64,000 bases of DNA. It comes from Pseudomonas bharatica CSV86 (lineage in GTDB: Bacteria > Pseudomonadota > Gammaproteobacteria > Pseudomonadales > Pseudomonadaceae). The notes beneath the pieces are model-generated. The model saw nothing but the letters and a program-made list of their open reading frames with translations. It did no database searches and was not told the origin of the DNA. Shown here piece by piece: positions 28,716-36,838 of the stretch. The position numbers and the translations under genes are program-made. Every line of letters begins with the position of its first letter. The first letter of the stretch is position 1. The stretch spans positions 1 through 64,000 of the forward strand of contig NZ_AMWJ02000004.1 in assembly GCF_000319305.2 (NCBI RefSeq). The letters are read 5' to 3'.

Positions 28716-28965
28716 TCAGAGCAATCTCCTGAATGAAAGCCTTCCCTGCCTTGTGCTGAGCGATGGATTCGCGCAGCCACGCGGCATTCTTCTCGTTACC
28801 CAGCAGGTAGACGGTTTCAGCCATCGAGTTGTAATCCTCAAGAGACATGACAACCACTGGCTCGCCTCGCTGGCGGGTGATTACTGCCGGTTCGTGGTCC
28901 CGGCAAACGTCATCCATGGTCTGTTTCAAGTTGGCCCGCGCCTCGCTGAAAGTAAGTACTTGCAT
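28696..28965 (-). CDS. yefM: YefM/Phd-family antitoxin
   Basis: 89 residues. The Phd/YefM fold is clear from MQVLTFSEARANLKQTMDDV and the EPAVITRQRGEPVVVMSLEDYNS block, which binds operator DNA; the C-terminal half would wrap and neutralise YoeB. First gene of the operon, probably autoregulated with toxin as co-repressor, as in the family. AGGAAGGAAA lies upstream of the start. Confidence 0.9.
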   Translation of the reverse strand: MQVLTFSEARANLKQTMDDVCRDHEPAVITRQRGEPVVVMSLEDYNSMAETVYLLGNEKNAAWLRESIAQHKAGKAFIQEIALNVPTED

Positions 28966-29093
28966 TTGTGTTGTTTCCTTCCTGGGGGCAGGCCAGGGTA
29001 ACCGGAGAGTGAACGTCGATCATGGTACAGAACATTGTACCTTTCAAGATCGCTTCATCCGAAACCTGAAACCCTCGTCTGAGCTCCCGGGGT

Positions 29094-30590
29094 TTACTCC
29101 TGCCCCGCCGGCCGATACTGCAACGCCTCCGCCAGATGCTCCCGCCGGATATCCTCGACCTCTTCGAGATCGGCCAACGTCCGCGCCACCTTGAGCAACC
29201 GATGCGCTGCCCGCAGCGACAGGGTCAGGCGTTCGCAGGCATGTTCCAGCCATCGCTCGTCCTCTGTGGATAACCTGCAATGCCGGCGCAAGCCGGGCAG
29301 GTCGAGGAAGGCATTGGCGCAACCTTGCCGTTGCTGCTGGCGCTCACGGGTGATTGCCACCTGGCGGGCGACGGTGGCGCTGTCGGGGCCGTCTTCGCTG
29401 TCGGGAGAAAGTGCCGTGGCTTCACGGGCGACGGTGAGATGCAGGTCGATGCGGTCCAGCAGCGGGCCGGACAGCTTGTTGCGATAGCGCTGCACCAGTT
29501 CGCTGCTGCAGCGGCAGCGGCCAGTGGGGTCGCCGAGATAGCCACAAGGGCAGGGGTTCATTGCCGCAACGAGCTGGAAGCGCGCCGGAAAGCGCACCCG
29601 GTCGCGGGCTCGGGCGACCACGATCTCGCCTGACTCCAGTGGCTCGCGGAGCACCTCCAGCACGCGACGCTCGAACTCGGGTAGTTCATCGAGGAACAGC
29701 ACGCCGTGGTGGGCCAGGGTGATTTCGCCGGGCGTCGGACGTGACCCTCCTCCGACCAATGCAGGCCCGGAAGCAGAGTGATGGGGATGTCGAAAAGGCC
29801 TTTGTGGCCAGCAGTCCAGCGGCTTCGGACTTGCTACCGATTGAATCGCCGCAACCTCCAGCGCTTCGCGTTCATCCAGCGGCGGAAGCAGCCCGGGCAG
29901 GCGGCTGGCAAGCAGGGTTTTCCCCGTCCCGGGCGGCCCCGTGAACAGCAGGTTATGCGCCCCTGCCGCAGCCACCAGCAGCGCCCGCTTCGCTGCCAAC
30001 TGTCCCTGCACCTCGCTCAGGTCCGGGTAGGGCCGGGGATTGAGCAACAGCCCGTTAGGCTGGTACGGCATCAACGGCTGCTGTCCGCTGAAATGCCCGA
30101 CCAGCTCCAGCAGATTGTCTGCCGCATACACCTCTAGCCCCGACGCCATGCAGGCTTCCTCGGCATTCGCCTTCGGCACCACCAGCGCCCGCCCGGCATC
30201 GCGGGCAGCGAGTGCCGCAGGCAGCACGCCTTGCACCGGCCGCACCGCTCCGGACAACGCCAGTTCGCCGAGACACTCCACCTTGTCCAGCGCCGCCTGG
30301 GTGAACTGTCCATTGGCCGCCAGCAAGCCCAGCGCAATTGCCAGGTCGAAACGCCCGCCGTCCTTCGGCAGATCGGCAGGCGCCAGGTTGAGGGTGATCC
30401 GCCTCTGGGGAAATTCCAGCCGGGAATTGACGATCGCGCTGCGCACCCGGTCCTTGCTTTCCTTGACCGTGGCTTCGGGCAATCCGACCAGGGTCAGGGT
30501 CGGCAAACCGTTGGCGAGATGGGCTTCGATAAGAACCGGCGGCGCCAGCACCCCCACCTGGGCGCGGCTGTGGACGATGGCGAGGGACAT
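29094..30590 (-). CDS. comM: ComM/YifB-family Mg-chelatase-like AAA+ ATPase
   Basis: Branch-migration helicase linked to natural transformation in other bacteria. 498 residues from the ATG at 30590 (MSLAIVHSRAQVGV). N-terminal Lon-protease-like fold (1-170), Walker A GPPGTGKT at 218-225, the family motif RPFRHPHHSASGPALVGGG, Walker B ITLAHHGVLFLDELPEF, and the zinc-binding-like NPCPCGYLGDPTGRCRC insert. Intact. An upstream in-frame ATG at 30746 gives a non-conserved leader. Confidence 0.94.
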   Translation of the reverse strand: MSLAIVHSRAQVGVLAPPVLIEAHLANGLPTLTLVGLPEATVKESKDRVRSAIVNSRLEFPQRRITLNLAPADLPKDGGRFDLAIALGLLAANGQFTQAALDKVECLGELALSGAVRPVQGVLPAALAARDAGRALVVPKANAEEACMASGLEVYAADNLLELVGHFSGQQPLMPYQPNGLLLNPRPYPDLSEVQGQLAAKRALLVAAAGAHNLLFTGPPGTGKTLLASRLPGLLPPLDEREALEVAAIQSVASPKPLDCWPQRPFRHPHHSASGPALVGGGSRPTPGEITLAHHGVLFLDELPEFERRVLEVLREPLESGEIVVARARDRVRFPARFQLVAAMNPCPCGYLGDPTGRCRCSSELVQRYRNKLSGPLLDRIDLHLTVAREATALSPDSEDGPDSATVARQVAITRERQQQRQGCANAFLDLPGLRRHCRLSTEDERWLEHACERLTLSLRAAHRLLKVARTLADLEEVEDIRREHLAEALQYRPAGQE

Positions 30591-30731
30591 GAACGCTCCA
30601 TGATCGATGCGGGGCCGCGTCGTGCGGTTTTGCAAGGATAGTGGCGGGTTCGGAGGCGGGTTGGGGGAGATTACTTCTTGGTGTGTCCGGAGGGTGAGCA
30701 GTAGAAACTCGATGATCGCTTCATACTCAGA

Positions 30732-30791
30732 ATGAATGCTATACAAGTCATATGCTAGCCTTCAGCCAGAAATGTCTTGTATACGGTGCAA
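30732..30791. promoter_or_regulatory. Inverted repeat upstream of hipB, probable HipB operator
   Basis: Two 20-base arms (30732-30751 and 30772-30791) are inverted copies matching in 14 of 20 positions, strongest over TATACAAG / CTTGTATA, and are separated by exactly 20 bases. The right arm ends 2 bases before the chosen hipB start. A partner structure lies downstream of hipA at 32551-32610. Confidence 0.6.
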
Positions 30792-30793
30792 AA

Positions 30794-31042
30794 ATGGAAG
30801 CCATCGGCCGGACCATCAAGAACCTCCGCAAACAGAAAGGTCTTTCGCAGTCAGAACTGGCAAGCCAGTTGGGCATGAGCCGCTCGACCATCTCCGGGAT
30901 CGAAAACAATACCGTGCCCGAGATTGGTATTCGCAAGGTCGAGGCCATCCTCAACATGCTTGGATATACCCTGACGGCTGTCGCCCAGCGCCGGCGACCA
31001 ACGCTGGACCAGCTGAAAGAGGCCAACTTCCATGAGCAATGA
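30794..31042 (+). CDS. hipB: HipB-type antitoxin / XRE-family repressor
   Basis: 82 residues from the ATG at 30794 (MEAIGRTIKNLRKQ). An XRE helix-turn-helix covers residues 5-58 (GLSQSELASQLGMSRSTISGIEN). The ATG at 30752 would add 14 residues but lies in the spacer of the inverted repeat; no clear ribosome-binding site supports either start. It overlaps hipA by 11 bases and most likely represses its own operon. Confidence 0.85.
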   Translation: MEAIGRTIKNLRKQKGLSQSELASQLGMSRSTISGIENNTVPEIGIRKVEAILNMLGYTLTAVAQRRRPTLDQLKEANFHEQ

Positions 31043-32285
31043 AGCCTTGAACGTGGCGGTAAGGGGCTTGGATGTCGGCAGCCTGGCGCGCGCGGACTCT
31101 ACACTGGGCGCCACGTCCTTCAGATATCGCGATTCGGCTGCAGAAGGCCAGGCGGTGTCATTGACGATGCCAGTACGCCGGGATGACTACCTTTGGGAGC
31201 GCGGTCTGCATCCCATCTTCGAGATGAACCTGCCCGAGGGCTTTCTCAGAAGCCGACTGCAGCAGATGTTCGCCAAGGTCATCCATGGATTCGACGATCT
31301 CGATCTGCTGGGCATCGTAGGCCCTCACCAGTTGGGGCGAGTGATCGTGGGTGGTGATTCAGAAGGCTCGATGCCAGGCACCTCCATCCATGAGCTGCTT
31401 GTCCATGATGGTGCGCAGGGACTGTTCGAGGATCTGCTTGCCAGATATGCCAAGTATTCAGGCGTTTCCGGGGTGCAGCCGAAGGTGCTTGTGCGCGACG
31501 AGGATGTCGAAGGCGTCGAGCGGGTTACGCACCGGGGAGCGACGCACATCGTCAAGGCCTGGCGCGATGAGGATTACCCTGAGTTGGCCGCGAATGAGTT
31601 CTTCTGCATGCGAGCCGCCAAGCTGGCTGGTTTGGAGGTGCCTGGATTTCAATTGAGCAACGGCGGCAAGTTTCTGATCGTCGAGCGATTCGATATCGGC
31701 GAGCAGGGCTATCTGGGCCTTGAAGACTTCTGCGTGCTCAACGGCTGGGGCGCCAATCGCAAGTACGATGGCAGCTATGAAGGTGGCGTGCGGCAGATTA
31801 ATACGTGGGTCGAGCCATCGCTGCGTCAGGCGTCATTGCTGCAATATTTTCGTTGTGTGGCCCTGTCGGCGGCGGTGCGAGGCGGCGACGCTCACATGAA
31901 GAACTTTGCGCTCATGTACGACAGCACCAGCGAGGACGCCGTGATCAAGCTGGCCCCTGCCTATGACATCGTCACCACCACGCCCTACAGCCCGCAGGAC
32001 ATGATGGCGCTGATGATGGAAGGGAGTAAGGCGTTTCCAAAGCATAAGCGGCTGGCTCAGTTCGGACGCGTGACGTGCGGGTTTTCCGAGCGGGTCGTGG
32101 AACAGACCCTGCAGCAGATCGCTGACGGTATCAGCGATGCTCGAAAGGAAATGCTCGAGTACCTCGGGCAGAACCCGCAATTCGAACTGATCGGCACCAG
32201 GATGCTGGATGCCTGGAATATTGGTGTGGCCCGCAGCTTGATGTCGGAGAAGCGGGCCAAGGTCTTTGATAAGGTTAAAAAGTGA
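31032..32285 (+). CDS. hipA: HipA-type serine/threonine kinase toxin
   Basis: 417 residues. The N-terminal HipA_N domain (about 1-105) is followed by the kinase fold: the SGVQPK loop at 146-151 with a serine that may be the autophosphorylation site, ATHIVKAW with the ATP lysine, catalytic GGDAHMKNFAL and metal-binding YDIVTTT. HipA kinases phosphorylate aminoacyl-tRNA synthetases (GltX in E. coli) and cause persistence; the substrate here is not known. It is coupled to hipB by overlap. Confidence 0.9.
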   Translation: MSNEALNVAVRGLDVGSLARADSTLGATSFRYRDSAAEGQAVSLTMPVRRDDYLWERGLHPIFEMNLPEGFLRSRLQQMFAKVIHGFDDLDLLGIVGPHQLGRVIVGGDSEGSMPGTSIHELLVHDGAQGLFEDLLARYAKYSGVSGVQPKVLVRDEDVEGVERVTHRGATHIVKAWRDEDYPELAANEFFCMRAAKLAGLEVPGFQLSNGGKFLIVERFDIGEQGYLGLEDFCVLNGWGANRKYDGSYEGGVRQINTWVEPSLRQASLLQYFRCVALSAAVRGGDAHMKNFALMYDSTSEDAVIKLAPAYDIVTTTPYSPQDMMALMMEGSKAFPKHKRLAQFGRVTCGFSERVVEQTLQQIADGISDARKEMLEYLGQNPQFELIGTRMLDAWNIGVARSLMSEKRAKVFDKVKK

Positions 32286-32353
32286 TGGAGAGGCAATCGC
32301 GGGTAAACCCCCACAGGGGCCGGGTACATCGCCGGATCCACGGTGAGGCTGAT

Positions 32354-32465
32354 GGCCTCATCGCTGGCAAGTCGGAGCGCCGAACCGCAGCTCCCACAGG
32401 GTTCTGGGTCAACCGCAGCACTCGTGCCCGGCGCGGACCTTGTGGGAGCTGGCTTGCCAGCGATT
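32354..32465. repeat. REP doublet, left copy with 18-base replacement
   Basis: The left REP (32354-32400) carries an 18-base block in place of the usual GGC of the stem (block read on the minus strand as GCGGTTCGGCGCTCCGAC). The right REP (32439-32465) is standard. Confidence 0.85.
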
Positions 32466-32496
32466 GCGGTAGTGAATTCACCATCGCAATCGCGGG
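32461..32496. repeat. REP-linked hairpin with GTGAATTCAC core
   Basis: GCGATTGCG and CGCAATCGC pair around GTAGTGAATTCACCAT. A related hairpin stands beside the REP pair at 47787-47817. Confidence 0.65.
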
Positions 32497-32550
32497 TGAA
32501 CCCGCCACACAGGGTTCGCGCCGCACCAATGGATGTTGTACAGCCTGGAA

Positions 32551-32610
32551 TTGCATCGTATAGAAGTCATTTCACGGTCTTTACTACCAAATGCCTTCTA
32601 TACGATGCAA
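32551..32610. promoter_or_regulatory. Inverted repeat downstream of hipA, copy of the hipB operator architecture
   Basis: Arms TTGCATCGTATAGAAGTCAT (32551-32570) and its inverted copy (32591-32610) match 19 of 20 positions with a 20-base spacer. One arm matches the right arm of the hipB operator in 17 of 20. A possible promoter TTGTAC-N17-TATAGA (32536-32564) runs into the left arm. No T tract follows, so it is not a standard terminator. Confidence 0.55.
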
Positions 32611-32625
32611 TTAGCAGGGCCGTTC

Positions 32626-33543
32626 TCACCCCGCCTGCACCTCGACGGTCAGATGCCGCACCTCATGCACCGGCACCAGCCGCTGCCGGATACTCGCCAG
32701 GTCCACCCCGGCCTTGCCCACCACGCTGATAATCGCCGCATGCGCATCAGGCCCGACCCGCCAGACGTGCAGGTCGGTAATCCGCGCATCCCCCGGCTTT
32801 TCCACCCGTTCGCGAATCTCTTCGGCGACATGCTCGTCCGTCTGGTCCAGCAGCACTCCGGCCGTGACCTTCATCAAGCTCCATGACCAGCGTGCAATCA
32901 CCAGCGCACCGACAATCCCCATCAGCGGATCCAGCCACACCCAGCCCAGGAACCGCCCTGCCAGCAGCGCGGCGATCGCCAGCACTGACGTCAGCGCATC
33001 GGCGATCACATGCAGGTAGGCCGAACGCAGGTTGTTGTCGTGGTGATGAGGGTGGTCGTGGCCATGCTCATGATGATGGTCGTGATTGTGGCCATGCCCG
33101 AGGAGCAGCGCACTGGCGATATTGACCAGCAACCCGATCACGGCGATGAAGATCGCCATGTCGAACTGCACCTCGCCCGGCTGGAACAGGCGGATGGTCG
33201 ATTCGACGCCGACGCTGAGCGCCACGATGCCAAGGATCAGCGCCGAAGCGAAGCCACCCAGGTCCCCGACCTTGCCGGTACCGAAGCTGTAGCGGGAACT
33301 GCCCGCATGCCGTCGCGCGTAGGCATAGGCCGCCGCCGCGATACCCAGCGCCCCGGCATGGGTCGCCATGTGGAAACCGTCGGCCAGCAAGGCCATGGAG
33401 CCGGTGATGTAGCCGGCGGCGATTTCGGCCGCCATCATCACCAGGGTGAGAATCACCACCCACAAGGTGCGGCGAGCGTTCTGGTCATGGGCGGAGCCGA
33501 GAAACTGATGGTCGTGCGTGTGCTCGGTCATGACGGTGCTCAC
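32626..33543 (-). CDS. dmeF: DmeF-type cation diffusion facilitator (Co/Ni efflux)
   Basis: Inner-membrane metal/proton antiporter of 305 residues with six transmembrane helices, HD-type metal sites (ALLADGFHM and HVIADALTSV) and a His-rich loop (GHGHNHDHHHEHGHDHPHHH) typical of DmeF. The cytosolic C-terminal domain begins near residue 220. The GTG at 33543 overlaps the stop of dmeR (GTGA), so the pair is translationally coupled. Confidence 0.9.
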   Translation of the reverse strand: MSTVMTEHTHDHQFLGSAHDQNARRTLWVVILTLVMMAAEIAAGYITGSMALLADGFHMATHAGALGIAAAAYAYARRHAGSSRYSFGTGKVGDLGGFASALILGIVALSVGVESTIRLFQPGEVQFDMAIFIAVIGLLVNIASALLLGHGHNHDHHHEHGHDHPHHHDNNLRSAYLHVIADALTSVLAIAALLAGRFLGWVWLDPLMGIVGALVIARWSWSLMKVTAGVLLDQTDEHVAEEIRERVEKPGDARITDLHVWRVGPDAHAAIISVVGKAGVDLASIRQRLVPVHEVRHLTVEVQAG

Positions 33544-33815
33544 TTCGAATAGCGGCGGATGGCTTCGAGCAGTTCTTCCACGCCCCGGGCGCGCTCTTCG
33601 TCGCTTAGCTCGGGGTTGGCGACATGCTCGCGGGCGTGGTCTTCGATGATTTCCTCCAGCAGCCCGTTCATGGCGCCGCGGGTGGCCGCCACCAGGTGCA
33701 GGGTCTTGCCGCAGTCGGCACCTTCTTCCAGGGCCTTTTCCACCGCCTGCAACTGACCGGCGATGCGCTTCACGCGCTTGAGCAGCGCGTCCTTTTTAAC
33801 GTGGGTGTGTGACAT
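33540..33815 (-). CDS. dmeR: RcnR/DmeR-type metal-responsive repressor (CsoR/RcnR family)
   Basis: 91 residues, all-alpha CsoR/RcnR fold. N-terminal MSHTHVKKDALLKRVKRIAGQ has His3 and His5 in positions used by RcnR for Co/Ni; Cys35 in GADCGKTLHLVAA and a later His complete the likely set. The first gene of dmeRF, it probably represses the operon until Co or Ni binds. Confidence 0.88.
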   Translation of the reverse strand: MSHTHVKKDALLKRVKRIAGQLQAVEKALEEGADCGKTLHLVAATRGAMNGLLEEIIEDHAREHVANPELSDEERARGVEELLEAIRRYSK

Positions 33816-33817
33816 GG

Positions 33818-33874
33818 CTATACCCCCCCTGCCTATCGGATAGGGCGCAGCATTGCATACCCCCTCCCCCTATA
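33818..33874. promoter_or_regulatory. Probable DmeR operator region, two C-tract sites
   Basis: Two sites where C-runs sit between ATA and TAT ends: CTATACCCCCCCTGCCTAT (33817-33835) and CATACCCCCTCCCCCTATA (33856-33874). RcnR-type repressors bind G/C tracts flanked by AT-rich inverted repeats. The first site begins 2 bases upstream of the dmeR start codon. Confidence 0.55.
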
Positions 33875-33972
33875 CAAGCGACAGGCGAACGAAGGCCGGG
33901 ACGAGCAGCGGAAAAGGCAGGAGGGTTGGCCGCAAGACCAGCGCAGGGGCGCGCCGGTCGGCAACCGGAACA

Positions 33973-34236
33973 TCACTCGCTGGTGATGGGGTTCAGGCGG
34001 GCTTCGAGTGCTTCGACCTTGGCTTCCAGTGCTTCGAGGCGGGCGCGGGTGCGGGCCAGGACAACCATCTGGCTGTCGAATTCTTCACGGCTGACCAGGT
34101 CGAGCTTGCTGAAGCCGCTTTGCAGCAGCGCCTTGAACTGGCTCTCCAGCTCGCTGCGCGGTTGCGTGGGGTCATTGCTGAACAGGCGCGAGGCCTGGTC
34201 GCTCAGGGCATCGAGAAAGGCTTTGGGCGCGAGCAT
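33973..34236 (-). CDS. ubiK: Ubiquinone biosynthesis accessory factor UbiK (YqiC-like)
   Basis: 87 residues from the ATG at 34236 (MLAPKAFLDALSDQA). An amphipathic N-terminus and a C-terminal coiled coil (VVLARTRARLEALEAKVEAL) match the BMFP/YqiC family, which helps ubiquinone synthesis by binding UbiJ. It is divergent from glnK. An in-frame ATG at 34293 is not supported. Confidence 0.85.
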   Translation of the reverse strand: MLAPKAFLDALSDQASRLFSNDPTQPRSELESQFKALLQSGFSKLDLVSREEFDSQMVVLARTRARLEALEAKVEALEARLNPITSE

Positions 34237-34332
34237 GTCGGACGCTCCTGTTTCGAAAAGAGGGCGGGCAGTGTAGCACGGGCGATTGGCCACCTCTCAC
34301 TGCACGCTTTTTGAACATGTCTCGCCGATGCC

Positions 34333-34351
34333 GCGCACCGTTGTAGTGCGT
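34333..34351. promoter_or_regulatory. NtrC-type enhancer site upstream of glnK
   Basis: GCAC-N7-GTGC at 34335-34349 fits the core of the NtrC consensus (GCAC-N7-GTGC). It lies about 80 bases upstream of the sigma-54 promoter. Confidence 0.55.
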
Positions 34352-34425
34352 CCATTTGCCTGCTGGCTACTGGCCAAGACGGGATATTCCCTCCAAGTCG
34401 TTGTAATCCGGAGGTTTCCCTGACA

Positions 34426-34441
34426 TGGCACTGTTTCTGCT
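34426..34441 (+). promoter_or_regulatory. Sigma-54 promoter of glnK-amtB
   Basis: TGGCACTGTTTCTGCT has GG and GC elements 10 bases apart, the exact -24/-12 spacing. It predicts a leader of about 200 bases before glnK. With the NtrC-like site upstream it fits nitrogen-limitation control. Confidence 0.75.
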
Positions 34442-34652
34442 AAGACCATCGTGACCCATGCACTGATGCAGTCCCAGGACGAGGCAGTGCTCAGGCGGAG
34501 CGATGACACGAAGTTTGTTGCCTGGTGCCGGTTTCGCCAGTCAGCCCTACGGATTAAAGGCTGACGAAACGTTACAAAGCCCAGGCACTGCGCTTAGACT
34601 TGAGTCGGGTTTGTTTTCCTGGGGCAAGTCCACCTATTCGGGAGAGAGTTTC

Positions 34653-34991
34653 ATGAAGCTAGTCACTGCCATCATCAAGCCGTTCAAACTGGACGATGTG
34701 CGCGAGTCGCTGTCCGAAATCGGCGTGCAGGGCATCACTGTCACTGAAGTCAAAGGCTTCGGTCGGCAGAAGGGTCACACCGAGCTGTATCGCGGCGCGG
34801 AGTACGTGGTCGACTTCCTGCCCAAGGTCAAGATCGACGTCGCCATCGACGACAAGGATCTTGACCGGGTCATCGAAGCCATCACCAAGGCCGCCAACAC
34901 CGGCAAGATCGGTGACGGCAAGATTTTCGTGGTGAATCTGGAACAGGCTATCCGCATCCGTACCGGCGAAACCGATACCGACGCGATCTAA
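34653..34991 (+). CDS. glnK: Nitrogen regulatory PII protein GlnK
   Basis: 112 residues from the ATG at 34653 with GGAGAGAG upstream. PII signature: the T-loop GHTELYRGAEYVVDF with uridylylation site Tyr51, and the second PROSITE block GKIGDGKIFV. It senses 2-oxoglutarate, ATP and glutamine status through GlnD, and blocks AmtB when nitrogen is plentiful. amtB follows after 40 bases. Confidence 0.96.
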   Translation: MKLVTAIIKPFKLDDVRESLSEIGVQGITVTEVKGFGRQKGHTELYRGAEYVVDFLPKVKIDVAIDDKDLDRVIEAITKAANTGKIGDGKIFVVNLEQAIRIRTGETDTDAI

Positions 34992-35031
34992 CAAAAGCCG
35001 CCCCAAACCCAACGCCCCAGGAGAAAACAAC

Positions 35032-36369
35032 ATGACTCTGCGTAAATTCGCAGGGCTAGGAGCCCTTTTGTCCCTCGTAATGCCAGCTGTCGCGCTGGCC
35101 GAGGAAACCGCTGCGGCCACTGCGGCTCCTGCGCTCAATTCCGGCGATACCGCCTGGATGCTGACTGCCACTGCCCTCGTGCTGTTCATGACCATCCCCG
35201 GCCTGGCGCTGTTCTACGGCGGCATGGTGCGTTCGAAGAACGTGCTGTCGGTGATGATGCAATGCTTCGCCATCACCGGCCTGATCAGCGTGCTGTGGGT
35301 CGTCTTCGGCTACAGCCTGGCCTTCGATACCACCGGTATGGAACAAGGCGTCACCAACTTCAATTCCTTCGTCGGCGGCCTTTCCAAGGCCTTCCTCGCC
35401 GGCGTGACCCCGCAAAGCCTGACGGCGGCCTTCCCGGAAGCGGTCTTCGTGGTCTTCCAGATGACCTTCGCGATCATCACCCCGGCGTTGATCGTCGGTG
35501 CATTCGCCGAGCGCATGAAGTTCTCCGCGATGCTGGTGTTCATGGGCGTCTGGTTCACACTGGTCTATGCGCCAATCGCGCACATGGTCTGGGCCGGTAA
35601 CGGCGGCCTGATGTGGGACTGGGGCGTGCTGGACTTCGCTGGCGGCACCGTGGTGCACATCAACGCCGGTATCGCCGGCCTGGTGGCGTGCCTGGTACTT
35701 GGCAAGCGCAAAGGCTTCCCGACCACCCCGATGGCTCCGCACAACCTGGGCTACACCCTGGTCGGCGCGGCGATGCTGTGGGTCGGCTGGTTCGGCTTCA
35801 ACGCCGGTTCCGCTGCTGCTGCCAACGGCACTGCCGGCATGGCCATGCTGGTGACCCAGGTCGCCACTGCCGCCGCTGCGCTGGGCTGGATGTTCGCCGA
35901 ATGGATCACCCACGGCAAACCAAGCGCCCTGGGCATCGCTTCGGGTGTGGTTGCCGGCCTGGTTGCCATTACCCCTGCCGCCGGCACTGCCGGCCCGATG
36001 GGCGGCCTGGTGATCGGCCTGGTATCCGGCGTGGTCTGCTTCTTCTGCGCCACCAGCCTGAAACGCAAGCTGGGCTATGACGACTCGCTGGATGCCTTCG
36101 GCGTGCACGGCGTCGGCGGTATCGTCGGTGCAATCCTTACCGGTGTGTTCGCCGCACCGGCCCTGGGCGGCTTCGGCACTGTGACCGACATCGGCGCGCA
36201 AGTCTGGATCCAGGCCAAGGGCGTCGGCTTCACCGTGATCTACACCGCCATCGTCACCTACGTGATCCTGAAAGTGCTGGACGTAGTGATGGGCCTGCGT
36301 GTGAACGAAGAAGAAGAGTCGGTCGGCCTCGACCTGGCTCAACACAACGAGCGTGGCTACAACCTGTAA
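35032..36369 (+). CDS. amtB: Ammonium transporter AmtB
   Basis: 445 residues. Signal peptide at 1-23 (ending MPAVALA), then eleven predicted transmembrane helices. The Amt signature DFAGGTVVHINAGIAGL holds the first pore histidine, and the second (DAFGVHGVGG) follows near residue 360. The C-terminal tail (VNEEEESVGLDLAQHNERGY) is the GlnK-binding region. Operon with glnK. Confidence 0.96.
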   Translation: MTLRKFAGLGALLSLVMPAVALAEETAAATAAPALNSGDTAWMLTATALVLFMTIPGLALFYGGMVRSKNVLSVMMQCFAITGLISVLWVVFGYSLAFDTTGMEQGVTNFNSFVGGLSKAFLAGVTPQSLTAAFPEAVFVVFQMTFAIITPALIVGAFAERMKFSAMLVFMGVWFTLVYAPIAHMVWAGNGGLMWDWGVLDFAGGTVVHINAGIAGLVACLVLGKRKGFPTTPMAPHNLGYTLVGAAMLWVGWFGFNAGSAAAANGTAGMAMLVTQVATAAAALGWMFAEWITHGKPSALGIASGVVAGLVAITPAAGTAGPMGGLVIGLVSGVVCFFCATSLKRKLGYDDSLDAFGVHGVGGIVGAILTGVFAAPALGGFGTVTDIGAQVWIQAKGVGFTVIYTAIVTYVILKVLDVVMGLRVNEEEESVGLDLAQHNERGYNL

Positions 36370-36384
36370 CCCGCCGAGAAAAAA

Positions 36385-36412
36385 ACTTGCCCGGCTTGCC
36401 GGGCATTTTTTT
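36385..36412 (+). terminator. Intrinsic terminator of glnK-amtB
   Basis: Stem GCCCGGC / GCCGGGC (36389-36404) followed by T7. Confidence 0.9.
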
Positions 36413-36838
36413 GTCCCGGATTTGCTCTGCGCACGGCAAGCAAACGGTTTTTCGCTGCAGGTTCATTCTTGTTGCAAAGGCTGTCCGATTGTCAGCGGAA
36501 AACTTACAGTCTGCGGGGCGTTTTAGGCACTTTGCTTTTTCATCCGGCACGCTAGAATGCGCGCCGTGGGGTGATGGTGGCCTGTTCACACACTTCATGG
36601 CCCTTTGCTAGGCTTGCTGTTGAGCGAGCCGATCGGCGGGGACGAAACCGGGGTTATTTGAACCGGCAGCTCTTTATTTGGTCAGGCTCTGAAGGGCCTG
36701 CACAGCGTTCGCCAGCGGTAGCGGCGGGCGCTGTCGATCATGGGCAACACGTGATCGATGATCTTTCTCCAGCAGTCGTAAACCTCTACGGCGACTGGTC
36801 TATAACTAATCTGCTTTTCGCAAGTCATGAGGTAGAAC
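36413..36838. other. Gene-free stretch upstream of sutA
   Basis: 426 bases with no supported gene. A -10-like TATAAC at 36801 may belong to the sutA promoter. The long leader is unexplained. Confidence 0.6.

Larger units (their letters stand above)
32286..32625. other. Gene-free region between convergent hipA and dmeF
   Basis: 340 bases without a gene. It holds a REP doublet, a GAATTC-core hairpin and the second hip-type inverted repeat, each listed separately. Confidence 0.8.

Noticed and set aside
30752..30793. Longer HipB starting at 30752
   Set aside because: This start lies in the inverted-repeat spacer, and the added residues are not part of the XRE domain.
35056..36345. 429-residue His/Asp-rich open frame opposite amtB
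   Set aside because: Shadow of the AmtB membrane helices on the other strand.
36413..36838. sRNA gene between amtB and sutA
   Set aside because: No terminator within the stretch and no recognised sRNA family.
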